Source: Taenia hydatigena
Taxonomy: Eukaryota; Platyhelminthes; Cestoda; Cyclophyllidea; Taeniidae
DNA: 64,000 nt
NCBI GenBank assembly: GCA_036345935.2
Contig: JADWOT020001893.1
Location: forward strand, 248,001-312,000
Direction of reading: 5' to 3'
Both the position numbers and the translations under genes were made by a program. This document shows positions 53,801 to 63,382 of this stretch, in pieces (positions within the stretch are counted from its first letter, which is position 1; the number at the start of each line of letters is the position of its first letter). The notes below the pieces were generated by a model that ran no database searches, was not told where the DNA came from, and saw only the letters and a list, made by a program, of their open reading frames with translations.

Positions 53801-56800
53801 CCCTTTACTGTTAAGACGCCTTTTTCTTCTTAATGATATAAATTGCGTTTAAGTTTTGCAATCGTTATGGCGACAGATCTTTTGGTTGATTTTAGAAGCG
53901 GCTGGCTTGCCGACTCGATTATCATGTTTTTCGTTTTCAATATGAGCCTAAGAGCGGAAATGGCCTCCCACTAGCTATATTTATAAGAAAATTAGAGCGG
54001 ATCTTGGCTGCGGTCACACGTCCCTCGATTCTAGCCGAGTAATCATCTCCAGGGATTCGGTGTGGTAATGCACCAAATTCCATTACTTTTCTCGTCCTCA
54101 AATACCGGTAGTTTACTGCTAAAATTTTGGATATTTTACATCCCAAAATAGGCAAACGACTAACTAAATTAACAACTTGGTGCCTTCTTTCCTTGCGATT
54201 CTTGTTTTTGATTCAAAATTTAGAAGCAAATCAGCTGTTTGAAAGGCCCTACTGGTAATCAAATTTGGTGCGAAACGCGGTTTGCGTTGTCATTCAACAG
54301 CAACATTTAGTTTTTGACTTTAGAAGGATGTCGCCTACAAATGCGCATATTCTTGGATTCCTTCTCATATGCTCTACTTGTGTTGCATTATAGTAGAAAG
54401 CGAAAATAAACTTTCAGGTAGTCAAATACACGCTTCATTTCTCTCGTCTCTTATAAGCTCTATGAGCTTTCTTTCGGATTACGATGAAGCGCAAGATATG
54501 GTTTAAAGGGAAGACTGCTACTCATAATCTGTGACACACATTGTGTCCAGAAACACGCTGAGGAAGGGTTAGTTTGGAATACAGTGCTAAAAATTTGATA
54601 ATGTTTCCCACTGGGCGTTTATAGCGGTAACATTTGTCAAAAGTTTGTCTACCGAGAGACATCGAGCATGAATGCATTCATCTCCCCCAAATATCATCCC
54701 GCTTCCATTAAGGATCATTGTANATTTTTATCTTGCAGACATGAAAAGACGACGTACTAAACTGACTCGATCTCTCTCCACATCTCGCTCATCCACCACC
54801 GCAAAGGCAGACCGAAAACGCACTGCTAGCGAAATTATTCGTTCCGACATGGTAGAGCGAGTATCAGTTGGAATGGGAAAGAGGATGGGTGGCGAGGAGG
54901 ACCAACCCTCAATTGTTGCAATGAACACCTCCTCCGCTGCTGCTCGTACTACAGATGGAACCGCAGCTAGAGGTACAGCTGTCGACAGTGTCAGAACTGC
55001 AAATGCCGCCTTCAGGAGGACATCGGAGGATTTAGAAACAGAAGCGTTGGCTACGCTCCTGGTGCTGGATAAAGCCAAAGGACTCGAATGTCTCAAGGTC
55101 ATGCGGGGCTACATGGCCACGTGTTGGTGGTTTGTGCAACCCCTCCTCTTCTGCCTCATTGGTGCCGACATTCCGGTGGAGAAGCTGCGAGCTGATACCA
55201 TTGGTGAGCTCCTCACCTTCTACCACCTCAACTCAATTCCCCACTTGCACCATACTCACGCAACACATGCAGCTCGCACACGACTTCAACTAACTCTCGA
55301 TCACGTGTCCCCTCTTTCACAGCAAAACATGAGAGAATAGTTTCGAAACGGGGTCAGCTATTATCCATCCCACTCTTTATAACTGACTCTAATTATGCAC
55401 CAACTTTGTGATGCTGCTCAACACAAAGGAGTTTGTGAAATTGCACACTTTGGAAAAGGCGTTATGTGAAGACTACCCGTCAATTGTATTTTTGCTTGCG
55501 TGTCTACAAATTATTAGTCTGAAGGTTTGTAAGGCAGACTGTTCACACATTCGTGAATTTCCATTCCCTTCTCTTGTCATCTCTTCATTTCGCACCATCT
55601 TTGCTCATCTTCCTCCTTCTGTTATATCTCACCCTTCCCCTTATCTCACTCTCCTTCTACTGCGCTTACCTGCCTTTCTGCTCCACAATGAGTGTGCACT
55701 GTGCTATAAAGCCTGACATCTTCTCTTCCCATCGCCCTATTCCTCAGGTCGTGGTATCGCCTCCATCGTCATCTCGCTGGCGTTTCGCGTGGGCGCCTCT
55801 ATTCTCGCTGTAACGCCATCACCGTTGAAGTGGAAGGAGAGGATATTTGTTGCCGTGGCGTGGATTCCCAAGGCTACCGTTCAGGCAGCCATCGGTCCCC
55901 TTGCACTCGATTCTGCTCGTGCAACTGGTGATGCCACTCTCATCAACTGGGGTGAGCAGGTGAGTTCAGTCCTCTGCCTTCCTTGCAAATGCGAAGAAGT
56001 GTGCACCAATCGTGCCAGAGGAGTTTGATGGCTGAAATGGAGGAAGACTTTTGAAGTAGGAAGGGGAGGAGACAAGTTGCAAAGAGTGAGGCCTGCGTTT
56101 GTTTATTGGCATAGTTCCCTCATACGTTTGCTTGATTGTCATCGTAGTCATGGGGAATGTACCATGTGAGGAGGCCTAGCCTCAATTTCGTCGTCGTTGC
56201 TGAATGTGTGCTATTCCACTGTTATGGTGTCCATAAAAACGTAGGCGTGGAATTACATACTCAGATCCTTTTGCATCTAGTGAAAATGCTGGCATTCCAT
56301 TGCGAAATCCTTCCTTATTTTTTTTCTGCTAGTAGAATTCAAAGAACTGGCCTTGTATCTGCATATTTTACGGCACCTTTGGTAGATGAAAATATACGTG
56401 GTTTATTTTGATCATCGAGACTGCTAAAAGACTAATCTTTCACACGATTTTACGAGCGCTGATTGTGTCGGTTGTGTCCAAGAAAAGGCGTACCGCGCGA
56501 TAAATCTGCTGTTTTGAATGCTGAGGTCAGGGTCATCAATGAAAACCATAAACTGCGCTTTTAAATGTCCACTTAATTCAAGTGTCCTATTACTCATGAC
56601 CACGCTTCCTATCAGCGTGCCCTTTCTGAAATCCTATTTTTGAGTAAAGGCCTACATTCACAAGAAACTTATCTGCTCCACACACGTCTCTACTATTATG
56701 ATTAACTGTTTGTTGGCTGGGGCCAATCGACCGTAGCTGCTAGCTCAAAGTCGGATCAGATTGCGTCATGCCATTTTCATTTTCCCCAACTTCTTTCTTC

Positions 56801-59800
56801 TACTCCTTTATGGCCTTTCTCCTTGTGGCAATCATTCAGAAACCCCCAACCCTACCTCTTAACTCTTCCAATTTTGCTGCTCTCCCTTTATAACTGAGGG
56901 TCAACTCTCGTACAATACTGTAGAAGGGAATAAGATGCACTGTTTTCAACAAAATTTTACCAATGATTCATCAAGGAACAAGCAAGTTGGTCACTCAGTC
57001 ACTTAGTTTGTGGTAATTTGATCGCGCTACCCTTGTAATGGCAGCGTACTGGTCATGCCACAATGCAGCACATCGCAGTGAATGGTAGCCTAATGTTCTG
57101 CTCCAATTCATTCATTCATTCATCTACCTATCCAACACCGATCCCTTCACCTATCAAAAGTCTAGGCATTCATCCGTTGGTACATTCCTCCTGATCAGTT
57201 TTAGATTTCGTCATCCTTCTCCTCCTGACATACCTTATTTTCATCTGTATTAAGCTAGTTGTCTTCAGGCTCACCACAGAACCTCAAAGGCCGCAAAAGG
57301 CGTGGCCGAAGGAACAGAAGTTAGTGAAATTGAATCGGACTAAAGTGGTAGCTGATTAAACTGAAGTGACGACGACAACAGCAAGAAACTACGGGTGTGC
57401 CACAGTTAGAGGTGATTGAACAAACGAGCGTATAATAGTGCTAGGCAAGACGGATTACAGGTTGATCAGGATGATCATTGTCTCATTGTTCCTGCGGAGG
57501 CAATGGTTTCCGGTTGTTCGGCTAATCTTACCCTGCTTTTTTCACTCACATCGTAATAGCTGCAGCTTATCGCACGAAAGGCGCAGGAATAAGGCGTTTC
57601 GCCTCAAATTTTACTTCTGAAATTTAAATACAAGCGGTACTAAGAGAGTGAAATTAATTTTACGATGGGCGTAGAACTACTCAAGCGTTCAGCATGCAAC
57701 CATATGTCAAATTTTTAATTTTGCGATTATTTGAGAGGGAAATAAATTACAAGTTTAATTTGACTTCGTCAAAATAACGTTGGACGATTTATCTTCCCAG
57801 AAAACGCGGGGATCGAGCATCAAACTTTAAGTTGGTTTCCTTTTTAGATTTAGAGTTCAAATGTCCACTCTATTTTTTGGTTGCTTATCCATTTATAAAA
57901 CAAGCTTTTCGAATATTTCTAGTGAAAAGTTAGCTTATCACTAAACTTGCTACTTCGATAACAATAACTTGCGATTTCAGCGCCTTTTAGTGGCTATGTC
58001 CCTAATAGGTTGTAACCTTGTCCATATGCTAAAGTGAGCGTACGAATCGGTTTAATGCTTTTTTGCGCTCACAAAGCCTAGCAGAAGTTAAACACTCTGT
58101 GGGTCGGTAAACTCACGTGACCGTCCAACCTTAAGAGGTCATGTCGCCCGTTCAAATTGAACTACACGCTCCCATCCGACCACCTTCTTATGGCATGAGG
58201 TAGCCAAAAGGGACAGCCGGTATACACAGCTTCGACGCGACGCCATGGTGGAACTCGTTGTTGTTTATATGCAATATAGAGTAGAGATGCATGCCACTTA
58301 AACAAAATGAAACATCTTACCATAATCCTTATAAATTTATTCCACTTTTGGGCCCGCATATCATAAAATAACGGCTAAATATGATGGGTGGGAGTGCGGT
58401 TTATGTACTTTGCCAAAGGAGTTTGAATCGTACCCAAAGTTGCACAAACTTTTCCTCAAAATGTCTGTAAACTTTTATTGAGGGTGTGACGTGTGGTAGG
58501 AAAATTTACAAACAATGCTAATCCTCGGCGAGGGACGATTTAGGCTCAGAAACACCTTCACTTCATGGCAACGATAAACGACTTGTTGCTATCAATGAGG
58601 GATGCAATTTGAGAGTTAAATGCCAAGAATCCACAACATCTAGCCATGTCCAACACGACACGGTGTCGTTTCCAACCCTTTACACCAGGTAGATGAGCTC
58701 CGAGTAAATGGCACAAACCACACGTCACAAGCTGAATCCTATGTGCCGCATGCACAAGCAATAGGTTCCAATGACCATCAATTTGCTTCAGCAACAGAGA
58801 TTTCGCTTCATTCGGCAATGTTTAATATGCGGCATACTATAAGAAATCGGATAGGCGAAATTCATGTGATTCGCGGTCTAAGTCACTAAAACGACGTGTC
58901 TTAACCGCTTACAAAACTTGCGAATGGGTCCGATTATTTATGAGTATGAATTATAAAAAGAAACCTGCTAGTCTTTTGATATGGTACCAGTTATTATGTT
59001 CGACTGTGTTCCTTTTTGAGCCTCCATGTCATCAATTTTTGGCTGAACCTTTCAGGCATTACGAAAGACCAAGCAAACTCCTCCCCCATAGTTTTGTTGG
59101 CAGACTCATAGCATAAACAATTTCGCGCCTCTAATGAATTTCTCACTCACAGTTGATGATAAAGAGGCGTAGAAGCGTCCTCCATCCTTGGTGAAAATGT
59201 CACAAAGACAGAAGATTCTGCCATGTTTACCAGGATGTGAGTGGTGAATTATGTCGTTAACACCTACTTGAAGAAGGTAGAAAAGCCGTGATGGCGGCAA
59301 ACCAGGTGGATCCCAAACACTGCACGCCACATGTCACACCTCACACGCCACATCCCATATTCCACACAGCACATGCACTAACAGATGACAAACAGATAAG
59401 TCTTGGCGATCATCACTTTATTGTTCTGCGCTTCTTTTATGAAGCGTTTTAAAAACCGCTTCATGCACTTCACATTATTTGCTGGCCATCATACCGTCCT
59501 GATTCGTGGCTAGAGGAATGTGCACGCCTCGTAGTGGATGTGGTGTGTGTGAGTTGGTATTAGGCCTTCTATTCGTTCACGCTGAGAAATAACGTGGAGT
59601 AAAATGGAATAAGAAGCTACGAAATTAAAATAAAAGCAGGGTATAAAATGTCTGGATGTGGTGCCTTTTCCCAGATTCTGGTGTCAAAACAACTGATTGG
59701 GAGGGAATGTGATGGTTCTTGCTTGTGCTTATAATTGCTTTCCATTTCATTCTTCTCTTTCATCAATATTCCGGCTTAACTTGCAATGCCATTCAATCTT

Positions 59801-62800
59801 AAAATCTCATATTCGTAAAGAATTGAGTTCTTTGTTAAACATTAGCCCAAACAACTCTTCTATTGCTACCGTTATCCTGAATGGAGGTTTCTGTGATGCG
59901 GCTCTGTGTGATGAGTTGAAGGAGGGAGAAGGGGATGGGGACGCCCATGTATCAAACCAAGGTTTAAAGACATTGATAATCCTTAAATCCCCAGACCTAT
60001 TTCCTGAAAGCCATATTTATCTCCAAGAATAAGAAATAATCTCCTTTGATTTAAAATATTCTAATATGCACTTTCGGTCTTTACCGGCGATTTGGGTCTT
60101 TCTGCTCTACACTTACTCCAGCGCAGAAGGAACTTTTCCCGCATGTCTACCGGTAACTTTGGGGCGCGACTAGGTAAGAAGTAGGCTTGAGAAAGAAGTT
60201 TAACAGCGTTGAAACAGATTATTTTTCTTCCTCTTTAACATGACCAGCACGAACACTATCGGGTTCAAAAGCCACGCGTATTTTGTCTTATTTTGTATGC
60301 AATTTCTTTTTTTGACGGAAAATTGTGGTTATTCTAAATGCTTTAGAAATCACAGAATGGTAACCTTCTCTAAATTCTGTTGTATTTGATTTGTGAAAGG
60401 ACATGGAGTGGTTAGGGGATTGGTGCCAGGATAAATGAATTGAAAGGTGGACGAATTGCCGATTAACCAGCTCCCAGGCGGATAAACAAAGCTGAGGCAT
60501 TTTGACTTTCGCTTGTTTTGGCAAATTTTGGCAAGATACTTGGTTTGAATCCTGATCTTACGGAGTTTGAAGCGTTATTAGCTTTTGACAAAATGAAAAG
60601 GTCATGGTTTCGTAAATTGCCTCGATTAGAGGACTCATGACCTAGTTAAACAAAATCTCGTCATTCAGGAAGGTCCGCAATTTTAGAATTTCTTTGTCTG
60701 TATTTTCGAAAATTCACGAAGCCTGATGCTAGTAGTTTTATTGCGCTTTTTTCACTTCAAACCATTTGCCTTTTGACTTCTGGTGTTGAATTAACGTTTC
60801 CTTACCAGTGGCCATTGTCACTTCCATCATGGTGACGCGCTGGGTGAAGGGTCCTGTGTTTGTGCCTAACTCCATGTCAGCAGTGCTTTGAACGCCCACC
60901 AGGTTCCGAGCATTCTGGGAAGACCTAACAACTTTTACGGATGAGTTCCGGAACGATAACAAAATATTCAGTGGCCATTGTTAAATGCTTCGACTTGAAG
61001 AGAGTTTTAAGCCCACACTAAGAACAAATACCGGTAGGAGTTAGTGTTTCCTTCCAGATATCCCTTTACTGTTAAGACGCCTTTTTCTTCTTAATGATAT
61101 AAATTGCGTTTAAGTTTTGCAATCGTTATGGCGACAGATCTTTTGGTTGATTTTAGAAGCGGCTGGCTTGCAGACTCGATTATCATGTTTTTCGTTTTCA
61201 ATATGAGCCTAAGAGCGGAAATGGCCTCCCACTAGCTATATTTATGAGAAAATTAGAGTGGATCTTGGCTGCGGTCACACGTCCCTCGATTCTAGCCGAG
61301 TAATCATCTCCAGGGATTCGGTGTGGTAATGCACCAAATTCCATTACTTTTCTCGTCCTCAAATACCGGTAGTTTACTGCTAAAATTTTGGATATTTTAC
61401 ATCCCAAAATAGGCAAACGACTAACTAAATTAACAACTTGGTGCCTTCTTTCCTTGCGATTCTTGTTTTTGATTCAAAATTTGGAAGCAAATCAGCTGTT
61501 TGAAAGGCCCTACTGGTGATCAAATTTGGTGCGAAACGCGGTTTGCGTTGTCATTCAACAGCAGCATTTAGTTTTTGACTTTAGAAGGATGTCGCCTACA
61601 AATGCGCATATTCTTGGATTCCTTCTCATATGCTCTACTTGTGTTGCATTATAGTAGAAAGCGAAAATAAACTTTCAGGTAGTCAAATACACGCTTCATT
61701 TCTCTCGTCCCTTATAAGCTCTATGAGCTTTCTTTCGGATTACGATGAAGCGCAAGATATGGTTTAAAGGGAAGACTGCTACTCATAATCTGTGACACAC
61801 ATTGTGTCCAGAAACACGCTGAGGAAGGGTTAGTTTGGAATACAGTGCTAAAAATTTGATAATGTTTCCCACTGGGCGTTTATAGCGGTAACATTTGTCA
61901 AAACGCGGTCTGACGATGAGAACATCGCATCCCTGGATTTTGATAAAAGTTTGTCTACCGAGAGACATCGAGCATGAATGCATTCATCTCCCCCAAATAT
62001 CATCCCGCTTCCATTAAGGATCATTGTACGGAGTTCAGAATTGACTACTTGTCCGAATTCAGCATCATTTTAACCCACCTCTCTAGGGTGAGTCCTGCAA
62101 CTTTTAGCCACACACAGCAAATGTCTTCCTTCTGTGACGCTTAAGATTGATAGTCAACTAATGCAATGGGGGTGGCTGCCTACGTGAATCGGGTCGACTC
62201 ACCGACGCGTGCCACACTCGTGTCATGCCTGATGCCGCAACAAGACCTGCGGAAGTGGAAAGAGTTGCAATCATTAAATGTTGGAGCTGGAAGCCTCTCT
62301 AATCCTGATTAGTCAAGGAACGTAGTAAAGTAAATACCCGAATAGGCATTGGAATAGTAGGGTTGTGGAAAGACCCATGCTACGACATAATTCAAATCTG
62401 CTATCGGCACAAATATTCTTTTAAGCCTTCAAATGGGATCCCATTTTATTACCTTCACAGTCTTCAGCTCTGTACAAAAGTTTTTCCTGTCATTTAGCTA
62501 ATACATGAAAAGGTTTGACTAAAAAAAGACTTGTGAGCAAATGCATGTGAATGTCTGTGTCTATCATGCTCACAGATAGATCCATCTCTTGAGCGATTTT
62601 ACACCAACAGGTTGTGTTACCTTTATTTGTCCAGCCTCAGTTGATTCATATCCTAAATCCTCCTCCATAGGAATGGGGAACGGGGGTGTGAGTTGGAAAC
62701 CACCATGAGCGAGACGTCGTATGCAGAGGTTCACCCGACTGTCTTTGGAAAGCTTACACCATCCACACTTTCTACTGTGGCAGTGTGTCTTAGCATTAGG

Positions 62801-63382
62801 CCATGCCATGCATTTGTTTTCATGAAACTTTATTCACAACCGCACGTTATTTTTCGTCATTACTGGAGCTAAACTTTACACTACATGCAGGCTGCAGGTG
62901 ATAGGGCAAAATTGGTGCTTACTGCTTTGGGTGTTACTGCTACGATGGTAAGCCATTATCGTAGGCAATCGGTAAAATTAAAAGCCCAGCTCTTTCTCAC
63001 CAAACTCTTTCTGCTACTTTTCTCCCTCTAGATAATAACTCTCTCCGCTCTATCGATTCTCCTTACCGCCCCATTGGCAGCTCTGCTGATTCCTCTTGTG
63101 GCACCACACCTACTGCATCAGGATCCCATCTTCATTCCGATGGGGAGCTCCGAGGTGAACCACAATGACAATGCTTATGCAGGCAGTGATGAAGAAGGGG
63201 GAGACAACCACAAACATAATTACCATCGCATTGGTAGGAGAAATAAGAAAGAAATTACTAGTAGTAATGATGAGAGGGAAGGGGAAGCAGGAGACTGGAA
63301 TAAAGCCGATGGTATTCTTCGCGTATTCTCGAAAGAAGAGGATGAAGAGGAGGCTCCATCGACACTAGAGACGACGCTCTGA
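20382..63382 (+). CDS. SLC9B2: Sodium/proton antiporter, SLC9B/NHA family (CPA2), eight exons
   Basis: A multi-pass antiporter exchanging Na+ (or Li+) for H+. Exons: 20382-20868, 35583-36027, 37047-37329, 42206-42689, 47478-47942, 48487-48698, 62891-62947, 63032-63382. All are GT-AG with matching phases, giving 927 aa. Family marks: LPGLLGMLMSGLILR; RAGLGL (260-265); AVSPAVVVPNML; the transport-site pair DD in SSLDDVLAITGFG (351-352); GLPGAGALC; FVQPLLFCLIGADIPVEKLR; AWIPKATVQAAIG (K763); LSILLTAPLAALLI. The N-terminus is hydrophilic, with a first membrane segment at about 82-103. Odd: about 390 residues longer than human NHA2, mostly through a polar, Arg/Ser-rich loop (about 452-685) spread over exons 4 and 5, a Thr/Asn-rich loop in exon 2, and an acidic C-tail. 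Exons 5 and 6 appear again at 54739-55203 and 55748-55959 in a near-identical duplication; only one copy can be used in frame. Which SLC9B paralogue is closest is not decided. Confidence 0.93.
20869..35582 (+). other. Intron 1 of the antiporter gene (14.7 kb)
   Basis: AT-rich, with short chance frames only. The longest is plus 25464-25805, hydrophobic and without a recognised domain. T-rich runs occur near 28711-28735. No mobile element or RNA gene recognised. Confidence 0.8.
35583..36027 (+). CDS. SLC9B2: NHA antiporter exon 2
   Basis: Acceptor TTTTACACAG; the split Gly codon joins LLG to MLMSGLILR. A Thr/Asn-rich loop (about 186-230) with sequons N196-T-T and N223-T-T follows, probably extracellular. 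Then LRQIALATILTRAGLGL and LMNWPWPWAAMMG. Donor GTGAGT, phase 2. Confidence 0.95.
36028..37046 (+). other. Intron 2 of the antiporter gene
   Basis: 1,019 bp with a pyrimidine-rich end (TTTTTTCCCACCTAACAG). The plus frame 36234-36506 is not supported as coding. Confidence 0.85.
37047..37329 (+). CDS. SLC9B2: NHA antiporter exon 3 (ion-binding Asp-Asp)
   Basis: Starts FVLAAVSPAVVVPNML and carries GIPTLIMAASSLDDVLAI, with the two adjacent aspartates needed for cation/proton exchange in NHA proteins. Ends at LPPPGM before GTTAGT. The frame stays open to 37758, so read-through would give a different, unconserved tail; homology to exon 4 supports splicing. Confidence 0.95.
38850..39480 (+). repeat. 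Diverged dispersed repeat, copy 1
   Basis: Matches about 51640-52290 (and its duplicate 58901-59551) in the same orientation. Shared blocks include CACTAACAGATGA/CATTAACAGATGA next to ACAGATAAGTC, CGCTTCATGCACTTCA, CATTCTGCCAT/GATTCTGCCAT, and GCATTATAAAAAAA/GAATTATAAAAAGA. Many small indels indicate age. No coding motif identified. Confidence 0.65.
41330..42150 (+). repeat. Degenerate tetranucleotide-like tract (CCAT/CTAT) before exon 4
   Basis: Pyrimidine-rich, full of CATCCATC, CATTTATC, CTACCTAT and CACCTACC words with no long perfect run. Looks like an old, decayed short-repeat array. Confidence 0.6.
42206..42689 (+). CDS. SLC9B2: NHA antiporter exon 4
   Basis: Acceptor TTCCCCACAG. Begins with a membrane segment (ILLYSVSIAAIIGTI) and GLPGAGALCCLVCSLTCSAGW, aligning with FGFPGSGGLCTLVMAFLAGMGW of mammalian NHA2. 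Then about 115 polar residues with acidic (DESEDEGNSD, EEDDFEM) and basic (KRRRFS) patches absent from mammalian NHA2. Ends mid-codon on GTGAGT. Confidence 0.93.
42690..47477 (+). other. Intron 4 of the antiporter gene (4.8 kb)
   Basis: Begins with a second degenerate CCAT/CTAT tract (about 42720-43380), then ordinary AT-rich sequence. Frames such as plus 47053-47316 show no recognised domain. It ends at a TTTTTATCTTGCAG acceptor. Confidence 0.8.
42720..43380 (+). repeat. Degenerate tetranucleotide-like tract (CCAT/CTAT) after exon 4
   Basis: Same word composition as the tract before exon 4 (CATCCATC, CATTCATT, CTATTTATCC), so exon 4 is framed by two such tracts. Confidence 0.6.
47478..47942 (+). 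CDS. SLC9B2: NHA antiporter exon 5 (copy 1)
   Basis: The split Asp codon joins exon 4 to MKRRRTKLTRSLSTSRSS. About 115 Arg/Ser/Thr/Ala-rich residues complete the long central loop. Conserved WWFVQPLLFCLIGADIPVEK follows, aligning with IFQPLLFGLIGAEV of mammalian NHA2. Donor GTGAGC, phase 1. Confidence 0.93.
47943..48486 (+). other. Intron 5 (copy 1)
   Basis: 544 bp, pyrimidine-rich 3' half ending CCCTATTCCTCAG. No gene seen. Confidence 0.9.
48487..48698 (+). CDS. SLC9B2: NHA antiporter exon 6 (copy 1)
   Basis: Encodes RGIASIVISLAFRVGAS, then KWKERIFVAVAWIPKATV and QAAIGPLALDSARATGDA, the conserved family block WLPKATVQAAIG. Ends GEQ, phase 0, donor GTGAGT. Confidence 0.95.
51640..52290 (+). 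repeat. Diverged dispersed repeat, copy 2
   Basis: Homologous to 38850-39480 by ordered short blocks. The minus frame 51845-52069 reads HSHPGKHGRIFCLCD, weakly echoed by HYSYGRMFRICDTSS on the minus strand of copy 1, a hint that the repeat once encoded protein. Confidence 0.6.
54723..54723. other. Ambiguous base (N) at the duplication junction
   Basis: The only N noticed, placed exactly between the end of copy 1 and the start of copy 2. This is what a scaffold join or consensus conflict would leave. Confidence 0.95.
54739..55203 (+). CDS. SLC9B2: NHA antiporter exon 5 (copy 2)
   Basis: Encodes the same protein as copy 1; one synonymous difference was noticed (TTG at 47804 versus CTG at 55065). 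The acceptor tract TTTTTATCTTGCAG is intact. Spliced after exon 6 of copy 1 it would read ACA TGA, an immediate stop, so both copies cannot lie in one coding message. Confidence 0.85.
55204..55747 (+). other. Intron 5 (copy 2)
   Basis: Same length as copy 1, with isolated base differences such as CTATGAAGC versus CTATAAAGC. Confidence 0.9.
55748..55959 (+). CDS. SLC9B2: NHA antiporter exon 6 (copy 2)
   Basis: No difference from copy 1 was noticed within the exon. Both splice sites are intact, and it ends phase 0, compatible with exon 7. Confidence 0.88.
55960..62890 (+). other. Intron 6 of the antiporter gene
   Basis: 6.9 kb measured from copy 2 (14.2 kb if copy 1 is counted). Contains the duplicate of the dispersed repeat (about 58901-59551), and after 62028 unique sequence running to the CTACATGCAG acceptor. 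No gene recognised; the minus frame 62570-62809 has no known motif. Confidence 0.8.
62891..62947 (+). CDS. SLC9B2: NHA antiporter exon 7 (57 bp)
   Basis: 19 codons, AAGDRAKLVLTALGVTATM, phase 0 at both ends, acceptor ATGCAG and donor GTAAGC. Fits the link between the conserved ALDSAR region and the last membrane segment. Confidence 0.8.
62948..63031 (+). other. Intron 7 of the antiporter gene (84 bp)
   Basis: Short, with a strong pyrimidine tract (CTTTTCTCCCTCTAG). Confidence 0.88.
63032..63382 (+). CDS. SLC9B2: NHA antiporter exon 8 with stop codon
   Basis: Begins IITLSALSILLTAPLAALLI, matching FLSILITAPIGSLLIGLLGPRLL of mammalian NHA2. Then a cytosolic tail of about 80 residues rich in Asp, Glu, His and Lys (SDEEGGDNHKHN, SKEEDEEEAP), ending TLETTL and TGA. 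Confidence 0.93.
   Translation: MITLSALSILLTAPLAALLIPLVAPHLLHQDPIFIPMGSSEVNHNDNAYAGSDEEGGDNHKHNYHRIGRRNKKEITSSNDEREGEAGDWNKADGILRVFSKEEDEEEAPSTLETTL

Larger units (their letters stand above)
47463..54722 (+). repeat. Direct duplication, copy 1 (7.26 kb, antiporter exons 5 and 6)
   Basis: Base-for-base equal to 54724-62028 apart from scattered single-base differences and one 45 bp segment absent here after GTCAAAA (about 54643). Begins within the pyrimidine tract about 15 bp before exon 5 and ends GATCATTGTA against the N at 54723. Confidence 0.97.
48699..54723 (+). other. Intronic sequence after exon 6, copy 1, up to the N junction
   Basis: AT-rich. Contains copy 2 of the dispersed repeat (about 51640-52290) and a short CATT array near 49849-49860. 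Minus frames 51297-51557, 51845-52069 and 53477-53701 are not recognised. The only ambiguous base of the window (N) is at 54723. Confidence 0.8.
54724..62028 (+). repeat. Direct duplication, copy 2 (7.3 kb, antiporter exons 5 and 6)
   Basis: Offset 7,261 bp from copy 1, rising to 7,306 after a 45 bp segment (about 61905-61949) missing from copy 1. Ends GATCATTGTA at 62028 and continues uniquely as CGGAGTTCAG. Confidence 0.97.
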
